From assembly GCF_007558825.1 (NCBI RefSeq), contig NZ_VLTK01000002.1, forward strand, positions 62,001 to 126,000: 64,000 nt of DNA. Direction: 5' to 3'. The notes beneath the pieces were generated by a model. The model saw nothing but the letters and a program-made list of their open reading frames with translations, made no database searches and was not told the DNA's origin. Below, in pieces: positions 1-9,266 of this stretch. This DNA comes from Brevibacterium aurantiacum. Its GTDB lineage: Bacteria > Actinomycetota > Actinomycetes > Actinomycetales > Brevibacteriaceae. Numbering within the stretch: position 1 is the stretch's first letter; each line of letters begins with the position of its first letter. Position numbers and translations under genes: made by a program.

Positions 1-1
1 C

Positions 2-2110
2 CCGCATGCCGCGGCCATTCACCGTGCCCTGCTGACCGGGCTGCTGTCGATGATCGGCTCCAGGTCCGAGCGCAACAAGGACTATCAGGGGGCCCGAGGC
101 ACCCGCTTCGCGATCTTCCCCGGTTCTGGTCTGTTCAAGAAGAAGCCCGACTTCGTCATGGCCGCCGAGCTGGTCGAAACCTCCAGGCTGTGGGCACGCA
201 CCGTCTCAGCGATCGAACCCGATTGGGTCGTCGAAGCGGCCGGTGACCTGGTGACCAGACAGTATTCGGACCCGCACTGGTCGAAGAAGGCCGGCGGCTC
301 GATGGTCTATGAGAAGATCTCGCTCTACGGCGTCACCCTCGTCTCCGACCGCCGCGTCGGATACGGCACCTTCGACCGGGAGGCTGCGCGTGACATGTTC
401 ATCCGCAAGGGCCTCATCGAAGGTGACTGGCACGAACGCTTCGGATTCCTCGACCACAATGCGACGATCATCGATGAGGCAGAGGCGCTGGCCTCACGCA
501 CACGCAACCGCAGGGTCCTGGATCAGGACGACGCCCTCTTCGAGTTCTACGATGAGCGGATACCGGCCACGACCACCTCGGCGGCGGACTTCCGCTCCTG
601 GTGGAAGAAGCAGAAGCGTCGCGACTCGCATCTGCTGGATCTGACCACGTCGATCCTGCTCAGCGACGACAGTGAGGAACTGACCGCCTCGGTGGCCGAC
701 GACTTCCCGATGGAATGGGAACTGGTCGACGGTTCGATGGCGAAGCTGCGATACTCCTTCGAACCAGGCAGCACCGAGGACGGGGTGACCGTCGAGCTGC
801 CTGCAGCCTCAGTGCCCCTCGTGGATTCCGACGAATTCACTTGGCAGGTCCCGGGACTGCGGGAGGAACTCGTCGCGGCCTACATTCGGTCGCTGCCGAA
901 GAACAAGCGCCGCTACTTCGTGCCCGCACCGGACGTCGCCCGCGACATCCTGCCTGTCCTCACCCCCTATCGCGGGGCTCTGCCCGAGGTGCTCGCGGCT
1001 CAGCTGAGCGAACGCGCAGGCGGGGGAGGTCTGAACGACCTGGTGCCCATCACCGTTACCGCCGAGGACTTCGACCACGACCGCATTCCACCGCACCTGA
1101 GGATCCGATTCCGCGTCATCGACGGGACGACCACAGTCGGTATCGGCGAGGATCTGAATACACTGACGGCGACGGCGAAGCCCCAGGTGCGCAAGGCTCG
1201 GGCGAAGCAGGTTTCGTTCAACGCCAGAACCGGGCTGACCTCATGGTCGTTCGCCACACTGACCGACCCAGACGAGGCAGAAGTCGGTGCAGTACCGGGC
1301 CTGGCCGACCGTGGCAGCAGCGTCGACCTCATCGCCTTCGACACAGCTGCCCAGTCGCGCCTGGCCTCGCGTGAGGGATTGATCACCTTGCTGAGCCTGC
1401 GCACGACCGAGTCACTGAAATACCTGCGAGACGGACTGACGACCGATGAGAAACTCGTCCTCGCCGGCCACCAGAAGTCCTCGGACGAAATGCTCCACGC
1501 ACTCATCAGAGCCGGCATCCGCACTGTCGTCGAGACTGATTTGGGACCAGCAGAGACCGCCTGGGTGGCAGATGCCGATGAGTTCAGACGTCTCGAAACC
1601 ACCATGCAGGCCACGCTGACCGACATTTGCTCGAACATGCTGCCTCACCTGATGAAGGCGCTGCGGTCCACGAGCGAACTCGACCGGCATGTGTCGAAGG
1701 CCTCGTCCCTGGCGATCCTGTCCAACCTCGCCGATGTGCAGGCATGGCGCGGATCGCGAGTCACGGGTGCGTCGGTTGCCGCGATGTCCGGGCAGATGGT
1801 TCGCGACCTGCCGAGGTGGGTGCAGGCGGAGGTGGTCCGCATCGACGGAATGCAGAACTCGCCGATGCGTGACAAGCAGCTCATGGACCGTGTCAGCGGC
1901 AGCGCCGACTCTGTGATGAAGAAGGTCGGCAACAGGTTCCCCGAACTGGCCAAGTCAGACTGGTCGAAGATTGTGGTCTCGGTGCCCAGTGAGTGGCGGG
2001 ACGTGATCATCATGCTCGAGGAGCTCCGCGTCAGCCTCTACGCGAACTCGCTGGGAACGGCCCACCCGGTGTCGGAGAAGAGGATCGCAAAGGCCCTCGC
2101 ACAGTTGTGA
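2..2110 (+). CDS. hrpA: ATP-dependent RNA helicase HrpA, C-terminal part (5' end outside window)
   Basis: The frame is open from the first full codon at the left edge to a TGA at 2108-2110, giving 702 codons. Residues before the first ATG (AIHRALLTGLLSM) continue the family sequence, so the ATG at 50 is internal and the start lies outside the window. The stretch matches the C-terminal half of bacterial HrpA, with the characteristic GSRSERNKDYQGARGTRFAIFPGS segment and the DUF3418 tail. The DEAH helicase motifs would lie upstream and cannot be seen. HrpA is a cytoplasmic DEAH-box RNA helicase of about 1,300 residues; in E. coli it acts on mRNA and on stalled ribosomes (family knowledge). The next gene is convergent, 150 bp away. 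Confidence 0.9.
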   Translation, partial: PHAAAIHRALLTGLLSMIGSRSERNKDYQGARGTRFAIFPGSGLFKKKPDFVMAAELVETSRLWARTVSAIEPDWVVEAAGDLVTRQYSDPHWSKKAGGSMVYEKISLYGVTLVSDRRVGYGTFDREAARDMFIRKGLIEGDWHERFGFLDHNATIIDEAEALASRTRNRRVLDQDDALFEFYDERIPATTTSAADFRSWWKKQKRRDSHLLDLTTSILLSDDSEELTASVADDFPMEWELVDGSMAKLRYSFEPGSTEDGVTVELPAASVPLVDSDEFTWQVPGLREELVAAYIRSLPKNKRRYFVPAPDVARDILPVLTPYRGALPEVLAAQLSERAGGGGLNDLVPITVTAEDFDHDRIPPHLRIRFRVIDGTTTVGIGEDLNTLTATAKPQVRKARAKQVSFNARTGLTSWSFATLTDPDEAEVGAVPGLADRGSSVDLIAFDTAAQSRLASREGLITLLSLRTTESLKYLRDGLTTDEKLVLAGHQKSSDEMLHALIRAGIRTVVETDLGPAETAWVADADEFRRLETTMQATLTDICSNMLPHLMKALRSTSELDRHVSKASSLAILSNLADVQAWRGSRVTGASVAAMSGQMVRDLPRWVQAEVVRIDGMQNSPMRDKQLMDRVSGSADSVMKKVGNRFPELAKSDWSKIVVSVPSEWRDVIIMLEELRVSLYANSLGTAHPVSEKRIAKALAQL

Positions 2111-2260
2111 CGCGCACGCTACCTGCACGCACCCTGTGCCGTCAGTCGCTGAACGTACCTTTGCAACGAGATGTTCTGGTGCTGCGGGTGTGGGGTGAGT
2201 TGTGTAATAGAGGTGCCGAGTTCCGAGCACTGATGAGCGCCGGACGACGCGGCTGCGAAG

Positions 2261-2641
2261 CTAGGCGGGAGCGGAGGTGAAGTAGCCGGCGAACAGCCAC
2301 CAGATGGGGAGGATGGCGGCGGCCAGGAACGCCGCGACAGACCACCAGATGCGCCACTTCCACGTTCGCCGGCGGGTGCCGATGAACAGGAACACGAGGT
2401 AGAAGACGAGGCAGAATGCACCGGAGAGACTGAGCATCACCATGCTGAAGGCCTCCAGGCCGGAGGTTCCGAGGTCGAAGAGGTAGCTGGTGACCTGACC
2501 GATCTCGAGTGAGAACTTGATCGCCAACACGAGGAAGGGGATGCCGAGGATCGCTGCGAGAATCAGCGGTAGGGCCTTGAGCAGGCGTTCCTTCGGTTCA
2601 GAGCGTCCGGCGTATTCAACAAATTCCTCATTCATCGCCAC
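2261..2641 (-). CDS. Small membrane protein of unknown function
   Basis: A 126-residue protein with three hydrophobic segments at about residues 24-44, 62-88 and 98-118, separated by a basic loop (GTRRRTWKWR). I do not recognise the family. The start is GTG at 2641 or the in-frame ATG at 2635; neither has a strong ribosome binding site. It is convergent with hrpA and divergent from prfC. The hydrophobic pattern and the good fit between its neighbours support a real gene, but no function can be given. Confidence 0.6.
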   Translation of the reverse strand: MAMNEEFVEYAGRSEPKERLLKALPLILAAILGIPFLVLAIKFSLEIGQVTSYLFDLGTSGLEAFSMVMLSLSGAFCLVFYLVFLFIGTRRRTWKWRIWWSVAAFLAAAILPIWWLFAGYFTSAPA

Positions 2642-2700
2642 CCAGCCTAAACGCAGAATCCGACAGGACGCTGGACGCCCCTGCTGGACCGCTCACGCAG

Positions 2701-2769
2701 GCCGAACACAGCCGCAGACGCGCGCCGAACACAGCCGCAGACGCGCGCCCAACTCAGCCGCAGACGAGC
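2701..2769. repeat. 23-bp tandem repeat, three units
   Basis: Two identical 23-bp units (2701-2723 and 2724-2746, each beginning GCCGAACACAGCCGCAGACG) are followed by a third diverged unit (2747-2769) and a decayed fourth. The array is intergenic, between the start of the small membrane gene and the start of prfC. It has no spacers and is not a CRISPR array. Confidence 0.85.
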
Positions 2770-2781
2770 ACCGACCACAAC

Positions 2782-2811
2782 TGTGACTGACCGGACACCC
2801 GGTCAGTCACA
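2782..2811. promoter_or_regulatory. Perfect 13-bp inverted repeat upstream of prfC
   Basis: The arms TGTGACTGACCGG and CCGGTCAGTCACA are perfectly complementary around a 4-nt ACAC loop. The element ends about 20 bp before the prfC start and no U-run follows it. It could be an operator, an mRNA 5' hairpin affecting prfC translation, or a terminator of something upstream. The position favours control of prfC, but that is inference. Confidence 0.6.
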
Positions 2812-2832
2812 GAAGAGAGATAAGATATTTTG

Positions 2833-4425
2833 GTGACTTCTGGCCAGTATTCTGACAAGGACATTCGAACCCAGGCGGCTCGCCGCCGGACGTTCGCTGT
2901 CATTTCGCACCCCGACGCGGGTAAATCGACGACCACCGAGGCGCTCGCTCTGCACGCGCGAGCCATCGGCAAGGCAGGCGCCACCCACGGCAAGGCCGGT
3001 CGCCGCGCAACTGTCTCCGACTGGATGAAGATGGAGCAGGACCGCGGCATCTCGATCTCCTCGGCCGCGTTGCAGTTCGAGTACCGGGATGCGGTCTTCA
3101 ACCTCGTTGACACCCCGGGCCACGCGGACTTCTCCGAGGACACCTACCGTGTGCTCTCAGCCGTCGACTGCGCCGTGATGCTCATCGATGCGGCCAAGGG
3201 CCTCGAGGCGCAGACCATGAAGCTCTTCGAAGTCTGTGCCCACCGCAACATTCCGATCATCACCGTGGTCAACAAATGGGACCGTGCCGGTCTCGACGCT
3301 CTGGAGCTCATGGACGAGGTCCAGGAGCGCACCGGCCTCCTGCCCACCCCGCTGACCTGGCCTGTCGGACAGTCCGGTGACTTCAGAGGAGTCCTTGACC
3401 GTCTCACCGGTGACTACACGAAGTACGACCGCACCAACGCCGGTGCCGCCATCGCCGGGGAAGAGACCTACGCCGCGGACAAAGCCATCGAGCTCGAAGG
3501 TGATGCCTGGCAGACCGCGGTCGACGAATCCGATCTCCTCGACATGGAAGATCAGAACCACGATCAGGAGACGTTCCTGGCCGGTAAATCGACACCGGTG
3601 ATGTTCGCCTCGGCAGTGCTCAACTTCGGCATCCACAAACTCCTCGACATGCTCGTCGACCTGGCACCTGCTGCAGAGGCCCGGCTGGACAAGGACGATG
3701 ACCCCCGTGACGTGGCCGATCCGTTCTCCGGATTCGTCTTCAAAGTCCAGGCTGGAATGGACTCCAACCACCGTGACCGGCTGGCCTATATCCGTGTCTG
3801 CTCCGGCGTCTTCGAACGCGGTTCCGTGCTCACCCACGCCGCGACCGGCAAACCCTTCGCCACGAAGTATGCGCAGCAGGTCTTCGGCCGCGATCGTGAC
3901 GTCGTCGACGAAGCATTCCCAGGAGACGTCGTCGGTCTGGTCAACGCCAGTGCTCTGCGAGTCGGCGATTCGCTCTACTTGGACAAGAAGGTCGAATTCC
4001 CCGGGATTCCGACGTTCTCTCCCGAACACTTCATGGTCATCCGGGCCAAGGACTCCTCGAAGTACAAGCAGTTCCGCCGCGGCATCGAACAGCTCGACCA
4101 CGAAGGCGTCATCCAGGTGCTGCGCTCTGACCTGCGCGGCGACCAGGCCCCAGTCCTCGGAGCCGTCGGGCCGATGCAGTTCGAGGTCGCCGAGGACCGG
4201 ATGAACAACGAATTCCATGCACCCTGTGCGCTGGAGCGCCTCAACTTCTCGTTGGCCAGGCGCACCACACCGGAATGCGTGCCGACTCTGGCAAGGGAAC
4301 GATCAGTTGAAGTTCTGCACCGGTCTGACGGTGAGCTGCTGGCCCTGTTCTCGGATCGGTGGCGGCTCCAGGGTGTGCAGAAGAATCACCCGGACCTGGT
4401 TTTGGAACCGCTCGTCGTCAGCTGA
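2833..4425 (+). CDS. prfC: Peptide chain release factor 3 (RF3)
   Basis: A 530-residue translational GTPase, the usual length for RF3. It shows the P-loop (SHPDAGKST, near residue 25), the switch II motif (DTPGHADF, near 93) and the specificity motif NKWD (near 147). It continues through the RF3 domain II and C-terminal regions, including GAVGPMQFEV. RF3 uses GTP to remove RF1 or RF2 from the ribosome after termination, in the cytoplasm. GTG at 2833 is taken as the start; an in-frame TTG lies one codon earlier. The purine-rich AGAAGAGAGA at 2811-2820 is the only upstream candidate for a ribosome binding site. A perfect hairpin and tandem repeats precede the gene. Confidence 0.95.
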   Translation: MTSGQYSDKDIRTQAARRRTFAVISHPDAGKSTTTEALALHARAIGKAGATHGKAGRRATVSDWMKMEQDRGISISSAALQFEYRDAVFNLVDTPGHADFSEDTYRVLSAVDCAVMLIDAAKGLEAQTMKLFEVCAHRNIPIITVVNKWDRAGLDALELMDEVQERTGLLPTPLTWPVGQSGDFRGVLDRLTGDYTKYDRTNAGAAIAGEETYAADKAIELEGDAWQTAVDESDLLDMEDQNHDQETFLAGKSTPVMFASAVLNFGIHKLLDMLVDLAPAAEARLDKDDDPRDVADPFSGFVFKVQAGMDSNHRDRLAYIRVCSGVFERGSVLTHAATGKPFATKYAQQVFGRDRDVVDEAFPGDVVGLVNASALRVGDSLYLDKKVEFPGIPTFSPEHFMVIRAKDSSKYKQFRRGIEQLDHEGVIQVLRSDLRGDQAPVLGAVGPMQFEVAEDRMNNEFHAPCALERLNFSLARRTTPECVPTLARERSVEVLHRSDGELLALFSDRWRLQGVQKNHPDLVLEPLVVS

Positions 4426-4438
4426 GCGCACATACCGC

Positions 4439-4468
4439 GATCGGCGGAGGCCAACCGCCAAGCCGATC
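4439..4468 (+). terminator. Hairpin downstream of prfC
   Basis: GATCGGC and GCCGATC form 7-bp arms about 14 bp after the prfC stop. An alternative inner pairing is GGCGG with CCGCC. No U-tract follows, so termination is possible but not certain. Confidence 0.4.
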
Positions 4469-4470
4469 AC

Positions 4471-4514
4471 ACGTCTCGCCGTTTCGACGAAGACGTCTCG
4501 CCGTTTTGACGAGG
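4471..4514. repeat. 22-bp direct repeat upstream of ino1
   Basis: Two adjacent 22-bp copies (4471-4492 and 4493-4514) start ACGTCTCGCCGTTT and differ at two positions. They end about 98 bp before the ino1 start. They could be paired regulator sites for ino1 or a simple tandem duplication. Confidence 0.75.
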
Positions 4515-4611
4515 ACATTAAGATGAATAGTCGGGGTCATTCCAAGGTGGCCCCAGTCGGGGAGACCCGACGCTCGGGGAGACCCGGAATGACAAAGGAG
4601 ATATCACAGAC

Positions 4612-5697
4612 GTGGGAACGAAATCGATTCGAGTCGCGATTGCCGGATTGGGCAACTGCGCCTCTTCCCTGATCCAAGGTGTTGAGTATTACCGGGAGAC
4701 AGCCCCGGGCAGTAAAGTACCGGGCCTCATGCACGTTGAATTCGGGGACTATCACGTCGGTGACATCGAATTCGTCGCCGCATTCGATGTCGACGGCAAA
4801 AAGGTCGGCGCGGATATTGCTGAGGCGATCACGGCCAGCGAGAACAACACGATCAAGATCGCAGAGGTGCCATCTACCGGCGTCGAGGTTCAGCGCGGAC
4901 CGACCCTGGACGGACTCGGCGAGTACTACCGCGAGACCATCGACGAATCCGAGGTCGAACCGGTTGACGTCGCGCAGGCGCTGCGCGACGCGAAGGCCGA
5001 TGTTCTCGTCTGCTACCTGCCAGTGGGTTCGCAGGAGGCCGTCGAGTACTACGCACAGGCAGCAATCGATGCGAAGGTCGCCTTCGTCAACGCCCTGCCC
5101 GTCTTCATCGCCGGCACCAAGGAATGGGACGAGAAGTTCCGTGCCGCCGGTGTGCCGATCGTCGGCGACGACATCAAGAGCCAGATCGGTGCGACCATCA
5201 CCCACCGTGTGATGGCCAAATTGTTCGAAGACCGCGGCGTCGTCCTTGATCGGACATACCAGCTCAACGTCGGCGGCAACATGGACTTCAAGAACATGCT
5301 CGAACGCAAGCGCCTCGAATCGAAGAAGATCTCGAAGACCCAGGCCGTGACCTCGAACACGACGGCCGAGCTCGCTCCCCGCAACGTCCACATCGGACCC
5401 AGCGACTACATCGAGTGGCTCGATGACCGCAAGTGGGCCTTCGTCCGCCTCGAGGGACGCAACTTCGGTGATGCTCCGGTGTCGCTTGAGTACAAGCTCG
5501 AGGTCTGGGACTCACCGAACTCGGCCGGAGTCATCATCGACGCCGTCCGTGCGGCGAAGATCGGCCTCGACCGCGGTGTCGGCGGAGCCCTCATCTCGGC
5601 ATCCTCGTACTTCATGAAGTCGCCCCCGGAGCAGAAGGGCGACGACGCAGCACACGATGCCGTCGAAGCCTTCATCCAAGGAAACCTCGACCGTTGA
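4612..5697 (+). CDS. ino1: myo-Inositol-1-phosphate synthase
   Basis: This 361-residue protein matches the short actinobacterial form of inositol-3-phosphate synthase. It opens with a Rossmann NAD-binding segment ([12 protein letters not shown], residues about 11-22) and carries the family stretches [12 protein letters not shown] and [11 protein letters not shown]. The enzyme turns glucose 6-phosphate into inositol 1-phosphate in the cytoplasm, using NAD+ as a recycled cofactor. In actinobacteria this feeds phosphatidylinositol and mycothiol. Translation starts at GTG 4612 with AAGGAG at 4595-4600. An 8-bp inverted repeat (GTCATTCC / GGAATGAC) and the 22-bp direct repeat sit upstream. A clear hairpin terminator follows. 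Confidence 0.95.
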   Translation: MGTKSIRVAIAGLGNCASSLIQGVEYYRETAPGSKVPGLMHVEFGDYHVGDIEFVAAFDVDGKKVGADIAEAITASENNTIKIAEVPSTGVEVQRGPTLDGLGEYYRETIDESEVEPVDVAQALRDAKADVLVCYLPVGSQEAVEYYAQAAIDAKVAFVNALPVFIAGTKEWDEKFRAAGVPIVGDDIKSQIGATITHRVMAKLFEDRGVVLDRTYQLNVGGNMDFKNMLERKRLESKKISKTQAVTSNTTAELAPRNVHIGPSDYIEWLDDRKWAFVRLEGRNFGDAPVSLEYKLEVWDSPNSAGVIIDAVRAAKIGLDRGVGGALISASSYFMKSPPEQKGDDAAHDAVEAFIQGNLDR

Positions 5698-5717
5698 GCT
5701 GAACTCCGCAGCAACCT

Positions 5718-5755
5718 GAGAATGCCGATCGCACCAACGTGTGGTCGGCATTCTC
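5718..5755 (+). terminator. Terminator hairpin after ino1
   Basis: Perfect 11-bp arms GAGAATGCCGA and TCGGCATTCTC enclose a 16-nt loop, 20 bp after the ino1 stop. It lies between convergent genes and may work on both strands. Confidence 0.75.
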
Positions 5756-5783
5756 TCTGCCCGGCGGAGCGTCGGTGGTTGCG

Positions 5784-6320
5784 TCAACCGTGCTCCACTG
5801 CGGCGGATTCTGTACGGCTGCGTCTCAGCAGTCGGTCGAGGATCCAGGTGAGGAGCCCGACCCCAGCCCCGACGGCAGTGCCCGTGATCAGGCTCGAGGC
5901 AGCGGCGAATGTCCGAACTATCAGGTTCGATACCAACGGATCGAGATCCGAGAGATTCCCGCCGAGGCTGGGCGGCGCCCCGTCGAATTGCGCAGTCCAG
6001 AAGATCTGATGACCCACAGCCAGGAAGACTCCGTAGAAGACTCCGACCGCGAGCAGCGTGAGGAAAGCGTTCGGCACCGACGCCCACAGTACGACTCCGA
6101 TCCAGACGAGGATCGGCACGAAGACGAAGGCAGCGTTTATCAGGGTGCCGGCTGCGATGATGTCGAGGTCGTGGAGGACGACGCGCGGTACGGCGAGCAG
6201 GGCGAGGGCGATGATCGCCCACAGCGGCAGCCCGAGGCGCCGAAGCGGTCGTGGAGGACGTGGCGAACGCTGGGGTGGAAAGGCAGATGGGTGCCCGTCG
6301 AAGGCAGCATGTGAACTCAT
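5784..6320 (-). CDS. Membrane protein of unknown function
   Basis: This 178-residue protein has a proline/arginine-rich N-terminus followed by about four hydrophobic segments (roughly residues 32-50, 55-82, 85-105 and 137-162) and a basic C-terminus. The family is not recognised. The start is ATG at 6320, and the gene is convergent with ino1. The upstream 269-bp stretch 6321-6589 separates it from the divergent transporter gene; I see no clear promoter or structure in that stretch. Confidence 0.65.
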   Translation of the reverse strand: MSSHAAFDGHPSAFPPQRSPRPPRPLRRLGLPLWAIIALALLAVPRVVLHDLDIIAAGTLINAAFVFVPILVWIGVVLWASVPNAFLTLLAVGVFYGVFLAVGHQIFWTAQFDGAPPSLGGNLSDLDPLVSNLIVRTFAAASSLITGTAVGAGVGLLTWILDRLLRRSRTESAAVEHG

Positions 6321-6589
6321 GGTTCGAGCCTAGGGTTCGACGCCGAGCTGCACAGTCCGCGTCCGGCGACACATGGGTACGTCGACGGGCGACATGCACT
6401 CACCACCTCGGCGGATGCCCGCAGGCGATCCAGGATATGAGATCGGCTCGCCGCAATCGGCATTGTCTATGACACTGAGAACTTGCACACAGTGGTCCCT
6501 GCCACACTCAGGTCGTGACCGGCCGCCGAGGTGAGCGGCTTCGTCCGGCTCATCTGCACACCCCATTGACGAACCACCGAGGAGCATCG

Positions 6590-8173
6590 ATGTCGCGCAA
6601 CACCGCTGTCACCGACACGAAACCGAAGCAGCCAGCCGAACTCAGTTGGCTGATGCGCCTGCTGGTCATCATCGAGAAGGCCGGAAACAAGCTTCCGCAC
6701 CCCTTCTGGCTGTTCCTGTCACTGGCCGTCGTGGTCATGATCCTCTCGGCAATCTTCTCCGCCTCCGGCCTGCAGGCCGTCAATCCGGCCACCGACAAGA
6801 CGGTGACGGTGACCAACCTCTTCAGCACGGAATCCCTGCGTGAGATCGTTGCCGGAGCCACGAACAACTTCGTCACGTTCCCACCATTGGGCCTGGTCCT
6901 CATCGTGCTCATCGGCGTGGCCGTGGCCGAGCAGTCCGGGCTCATCCCGGCAATGCTGCGCGGAACCATCGCCGGTGCCTCACCGAAGTGGATCACGTTC
7001 ATCGTGGCACTCGCCGGTACCGCCTCGTCGATCGCCTCCGACGCCTCCTACATGATCATGATTCCCCTCGGCGGGCTTGCGTTCAAAGCTGTGGGACGCA
7101 ATCCGCTGCTCGGCTGCCTCGTCGCCTACGCCGCCACCTCGGGCGGATATTCGGCAGCACCCATGGTCAACTCCTTGGATACGATCCTCGGCGGGCTCTC
7201 CACATCGGCGGCTCAGATCATCGACCCGGAATATGTGGTCAGCCCCGTCGCGAACTTCTACTTCAACTTCGTCTCGATGTTCGTCGTCGCAGCCGCGGTC
7301 ACCCTGGTCACTGAACTCCTGCTGACCAAGCGCGCCGACCAGATCGAACTCGACGAACCGGATGAGAACGACCCCGACAACTTCGACGTCAAATTGGCAC
7401 TGGACTCCAACGAGAAGCGCGGAGTGGTCTTCGCTGTGCTCAGCATCGTCGCCTGCGCCGCCATCCTGTTCTTCCTCGCACTGCCCGAAGGCTCCTTCCT
7501 GCGCGATGAAGCCGGCGGCTTCGGCCCCGAATCGGGCCTGATGGCGGGTATCGCTGCCATCATCGGCTTCGGCTTCTTCATCATCGGCATCGTCTACGGC
7601 TACGCCACCGGATCGATCAAGAAGACCTCCGACATCCCCGACATGATGGGCAAGGGGCTTCTTCCTTTCGTGCCCGTCATCGTCCTGTTCTTCGCCGCCA
7701 GCCAGTTCCTCGCGCTGTTCAAGATGTCCAGCCTCGGCGAGATCCTCGCGATCCGCGGAGCCGAGTTCTTCGGTTCACTCGACACCGGAACGTTCGTCAT
7801 CCTCCTCGGCGGATGGCTGTTGGTTGCCCTCGGCGCACTGTTCCTGACCTCCGGATCGGGACTGTGGACGCTCATGGCACCGGTCCTCGTTCCGATGTTC
7901 ATGCTCCTGTCCATCGCCCCGGAGACCACGCAGGCCCTCTACCGCATCGGTGACTCGACGACGAACATCATCTCCCCGATGAGCCCGTACTTCGTCGTGG
8001 TCCTCGGCTTCATCCAGCGGTATAAGAGGGATGCCGGAATCGGCACCGTGCTGTCGTTCACCATTCCGCTCTCATTCGCGATGTTCGTTCTCTGGGGACT
8101 GCTCTTCTTCATCTGGTGGGCCACCGGAATTCCATGGGGCCCCGGAGCCGCCACGAGCTACCACATGGGCTGA
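6590..8173 (+). CDS. AbgT-family transporter (p-aminobenzoyl-glutamate type)
   Basis: A polytopic inner-membrane protein of 527 residues, near the usual 500-530 for AbgT. It has about a dozen hydrophobic segments and the conserved stretches GTASSIASDASYMIMIPLG and YAATSGGYSAAPM. A charged cytoplasmic loop rich in Asp and Glu (ELDEPDENDPDNFD) falls mid-protein. AbgT proteins import p-aminobenzoyl-glutamate, and some members export sulfonamides; which applies here cannot be told. The ATG at 6590 is chosen because GAGGAG lies just upstream; the frame is open 25 codons further upstream without homology. No abgA or abgB hydrolase gene is adjacent. Confidence 0.88.
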   Translation: MSRNTAVTDTKPKQPAELSWLMRLLVIIEKAGNKLPHPFWLFLSLAVVVMILSAIFSASGLQAVNPATDKTVTVTNLFSTESLREIVAGATNNFVTFPPLGLVLIVLIGVAVAEQSGLIPAMLRGTIAGASPKWITFIVALAGTASSIASDASYMIMIPLGGLAFKAVGRNPLLGCLVAYAATSGGYSAAPMVNSLDTILGGLSTSAAQIIDPEYVVSPVANFYFNFVSMFVVAAAVTLVTELLLTKRADQIELDEPDENDPDNFDVKLALDSNEKRGVVFAVLSIVACAAILFFLALPEGSFLRDEAGGFGPESGLMAGIAAIIGFGFFIIGIVYGYATGSIKKTSDIPDMMGKGLLPFVPVIVLFFAASQFLALFKMSSLGEILAIRGAEFFGSLDTGTFVILLGGWLLVALGALFLTSGSGLWTLMAPVLVPMFMLLSIAPETTQALYRIGDSTTNIISPMSPYFVVVLGFIQRYKRDAGIGTVLSFTIPLSFAMFVLWGLLFFIWWATGIPWGPGAATSYHMG

Positions 8174-8245
8174 GGGCTCTGGTTCGGCTCGCGAGGTGGG
8201 GCGGTTACAACGCCTGCCGTGGAAGTGGGAATAACCTGGCCGCCG

Positions 8246-8273
8246 ACGAGCGTTACGATCGTGCAACGCTCGT
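8246..8273. promoter_or_regulatory. 9-bp inverted repeat between the AbgT gene and the BI-1 gene
   Basis: ACGAGCGTT and AACGCTCGT are perfect arms around a 10-nt loop, 72 bp after the AbgT stop and 123 bp before the next start. It may be a terminator without a U-run or an operator for the next gene. Confidence 0.45.
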
Positions 8274-8396
8274 TGGCTCGGGCACTGGTTCTTCAGTGAC
8301 TGTCCAGCTCAGGTGATTAGACTGAGACCATGATTCAACTCTCGTGCGGCATATCGTCTGCGCGAGCAACCTGCTCAGATCGAAAGGATCTCGACC

Positions 8397-9203
8397 GTGA
8401 GTAACCCCATGATGAACCGGGCTCTCAACCAGGGAGTCCAAGCCGGACGCAACGAACCGGTCATGTCCGACCAGGATCTCAACAACCTGTTCGACCAGCC
8501 TGCCGCGCAGAACCGCAACGCCGGCCCGCAGACCGCCGAACGCGCAATGACCTACGACGACGTCATGATGAAGACCGGTGTTCTCTTCGCCATTCTTCTC
8601 GCCGGTGCCGTCGTCGGCTGGTTCGTTCCGCCCCTCGCCCTTCCCGCGATGCTCATCGCCCTGGTCCTCGGCCTGGTCAACGCCTTCAAGAAGGAACCGA
8701 GCAAGGCCCTGATCATCGGCTATGCGGTCTTCGAGGGGGTCTTCCTCGGTGGCATCTCCGCGATCTTCGAAGCCCAGTTCTCCGGAATCGTCGTCCAGGC
8801 CGTTCTGGCCACGCTCTGCGTCTTCGGCGTCATGCTCGCCCTGTTCAAGTTCAAGGGCGTGCGCTACGGCTCGAAGATGAAGAAGTTCATGATGATCGCC
8901 ATCGGCGGTTATGCGATCTTCTCGCTCATCAACTTCGGCATCGCGATGTTCACCGGCACTGGTGGTGCGCGCAGCATCGAAATCAACATCATGGGATTTG
9001 AAATGCCGCTCGGTGTCATCATCGGCATCGTCGCCACCGTGCTCGCAGCCATGACACTCATCATGGACTTCCAGATGATCGAGCAGGGTGTGAAGCAGCA
9101 GATCCCGGAGAAGTACTCCTGGATGTGCGCATTCTCCCTCATGGTCACCCTCGTGTGGCTCTACATCGAAATCCTGCGCCTCATCTCCTACTTCAGGAAC
9201 TAG
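8397..9203 (+). CDS. Bax inhibitor-1 / YccA family membrane protein
   Basis: A 268-residue protein with a polar N-terminus of about 55 residues followed by seven hydrophobic segments, as in the bacterial BI-1/YccA family. Recognisable stretches include the first membrane segment after MTYDDVMMKTG and the C-terminal DFQMIEQGVKQQIPEKYSWM region. Family members are integral membrane proteins linked to calcium leak (BsYetJ) or protease modulation (YccA with FtsH); the role here is unknown. It starts at GTG 8397 with GAAAGGA at 8382-8388. Confidence 0.88.
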   Translation: MSNPMMNRALNQGVQAGRNEPVMSDQDLNNLFDQPAAQNRNAGPQTAERAMTYDDVMMKTGVLFAILLAGAVVGWFVPPLALPAMLIALVLGLVNAFKKEPSKALIIGYAVFEGVFLGGISAIFEAQFSGIVVQAVLATLCVFGVMLALFKFKGVRYGSKMKKFMMIAIGGYAIFSLINFGIAMFTGTGGARSIEINIMGFEMPLGVIIGIVATVLAAMTLIMDFQMIEQGVKQQIPEKYSWMCAFSLMVTLVWLYIEILRLISYFRN

Positions 9204-9266
9204 ACACCTCGGATCCCGGGACCACCCCAACTGCACGGTTCCGGAAGCAGTGTCTATGATTGAGCC

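Noticed and set aside
2701-2769. Possible CRISPR array
   Set aside because: Units are directly adjacent without spacers and no cas gene is present.
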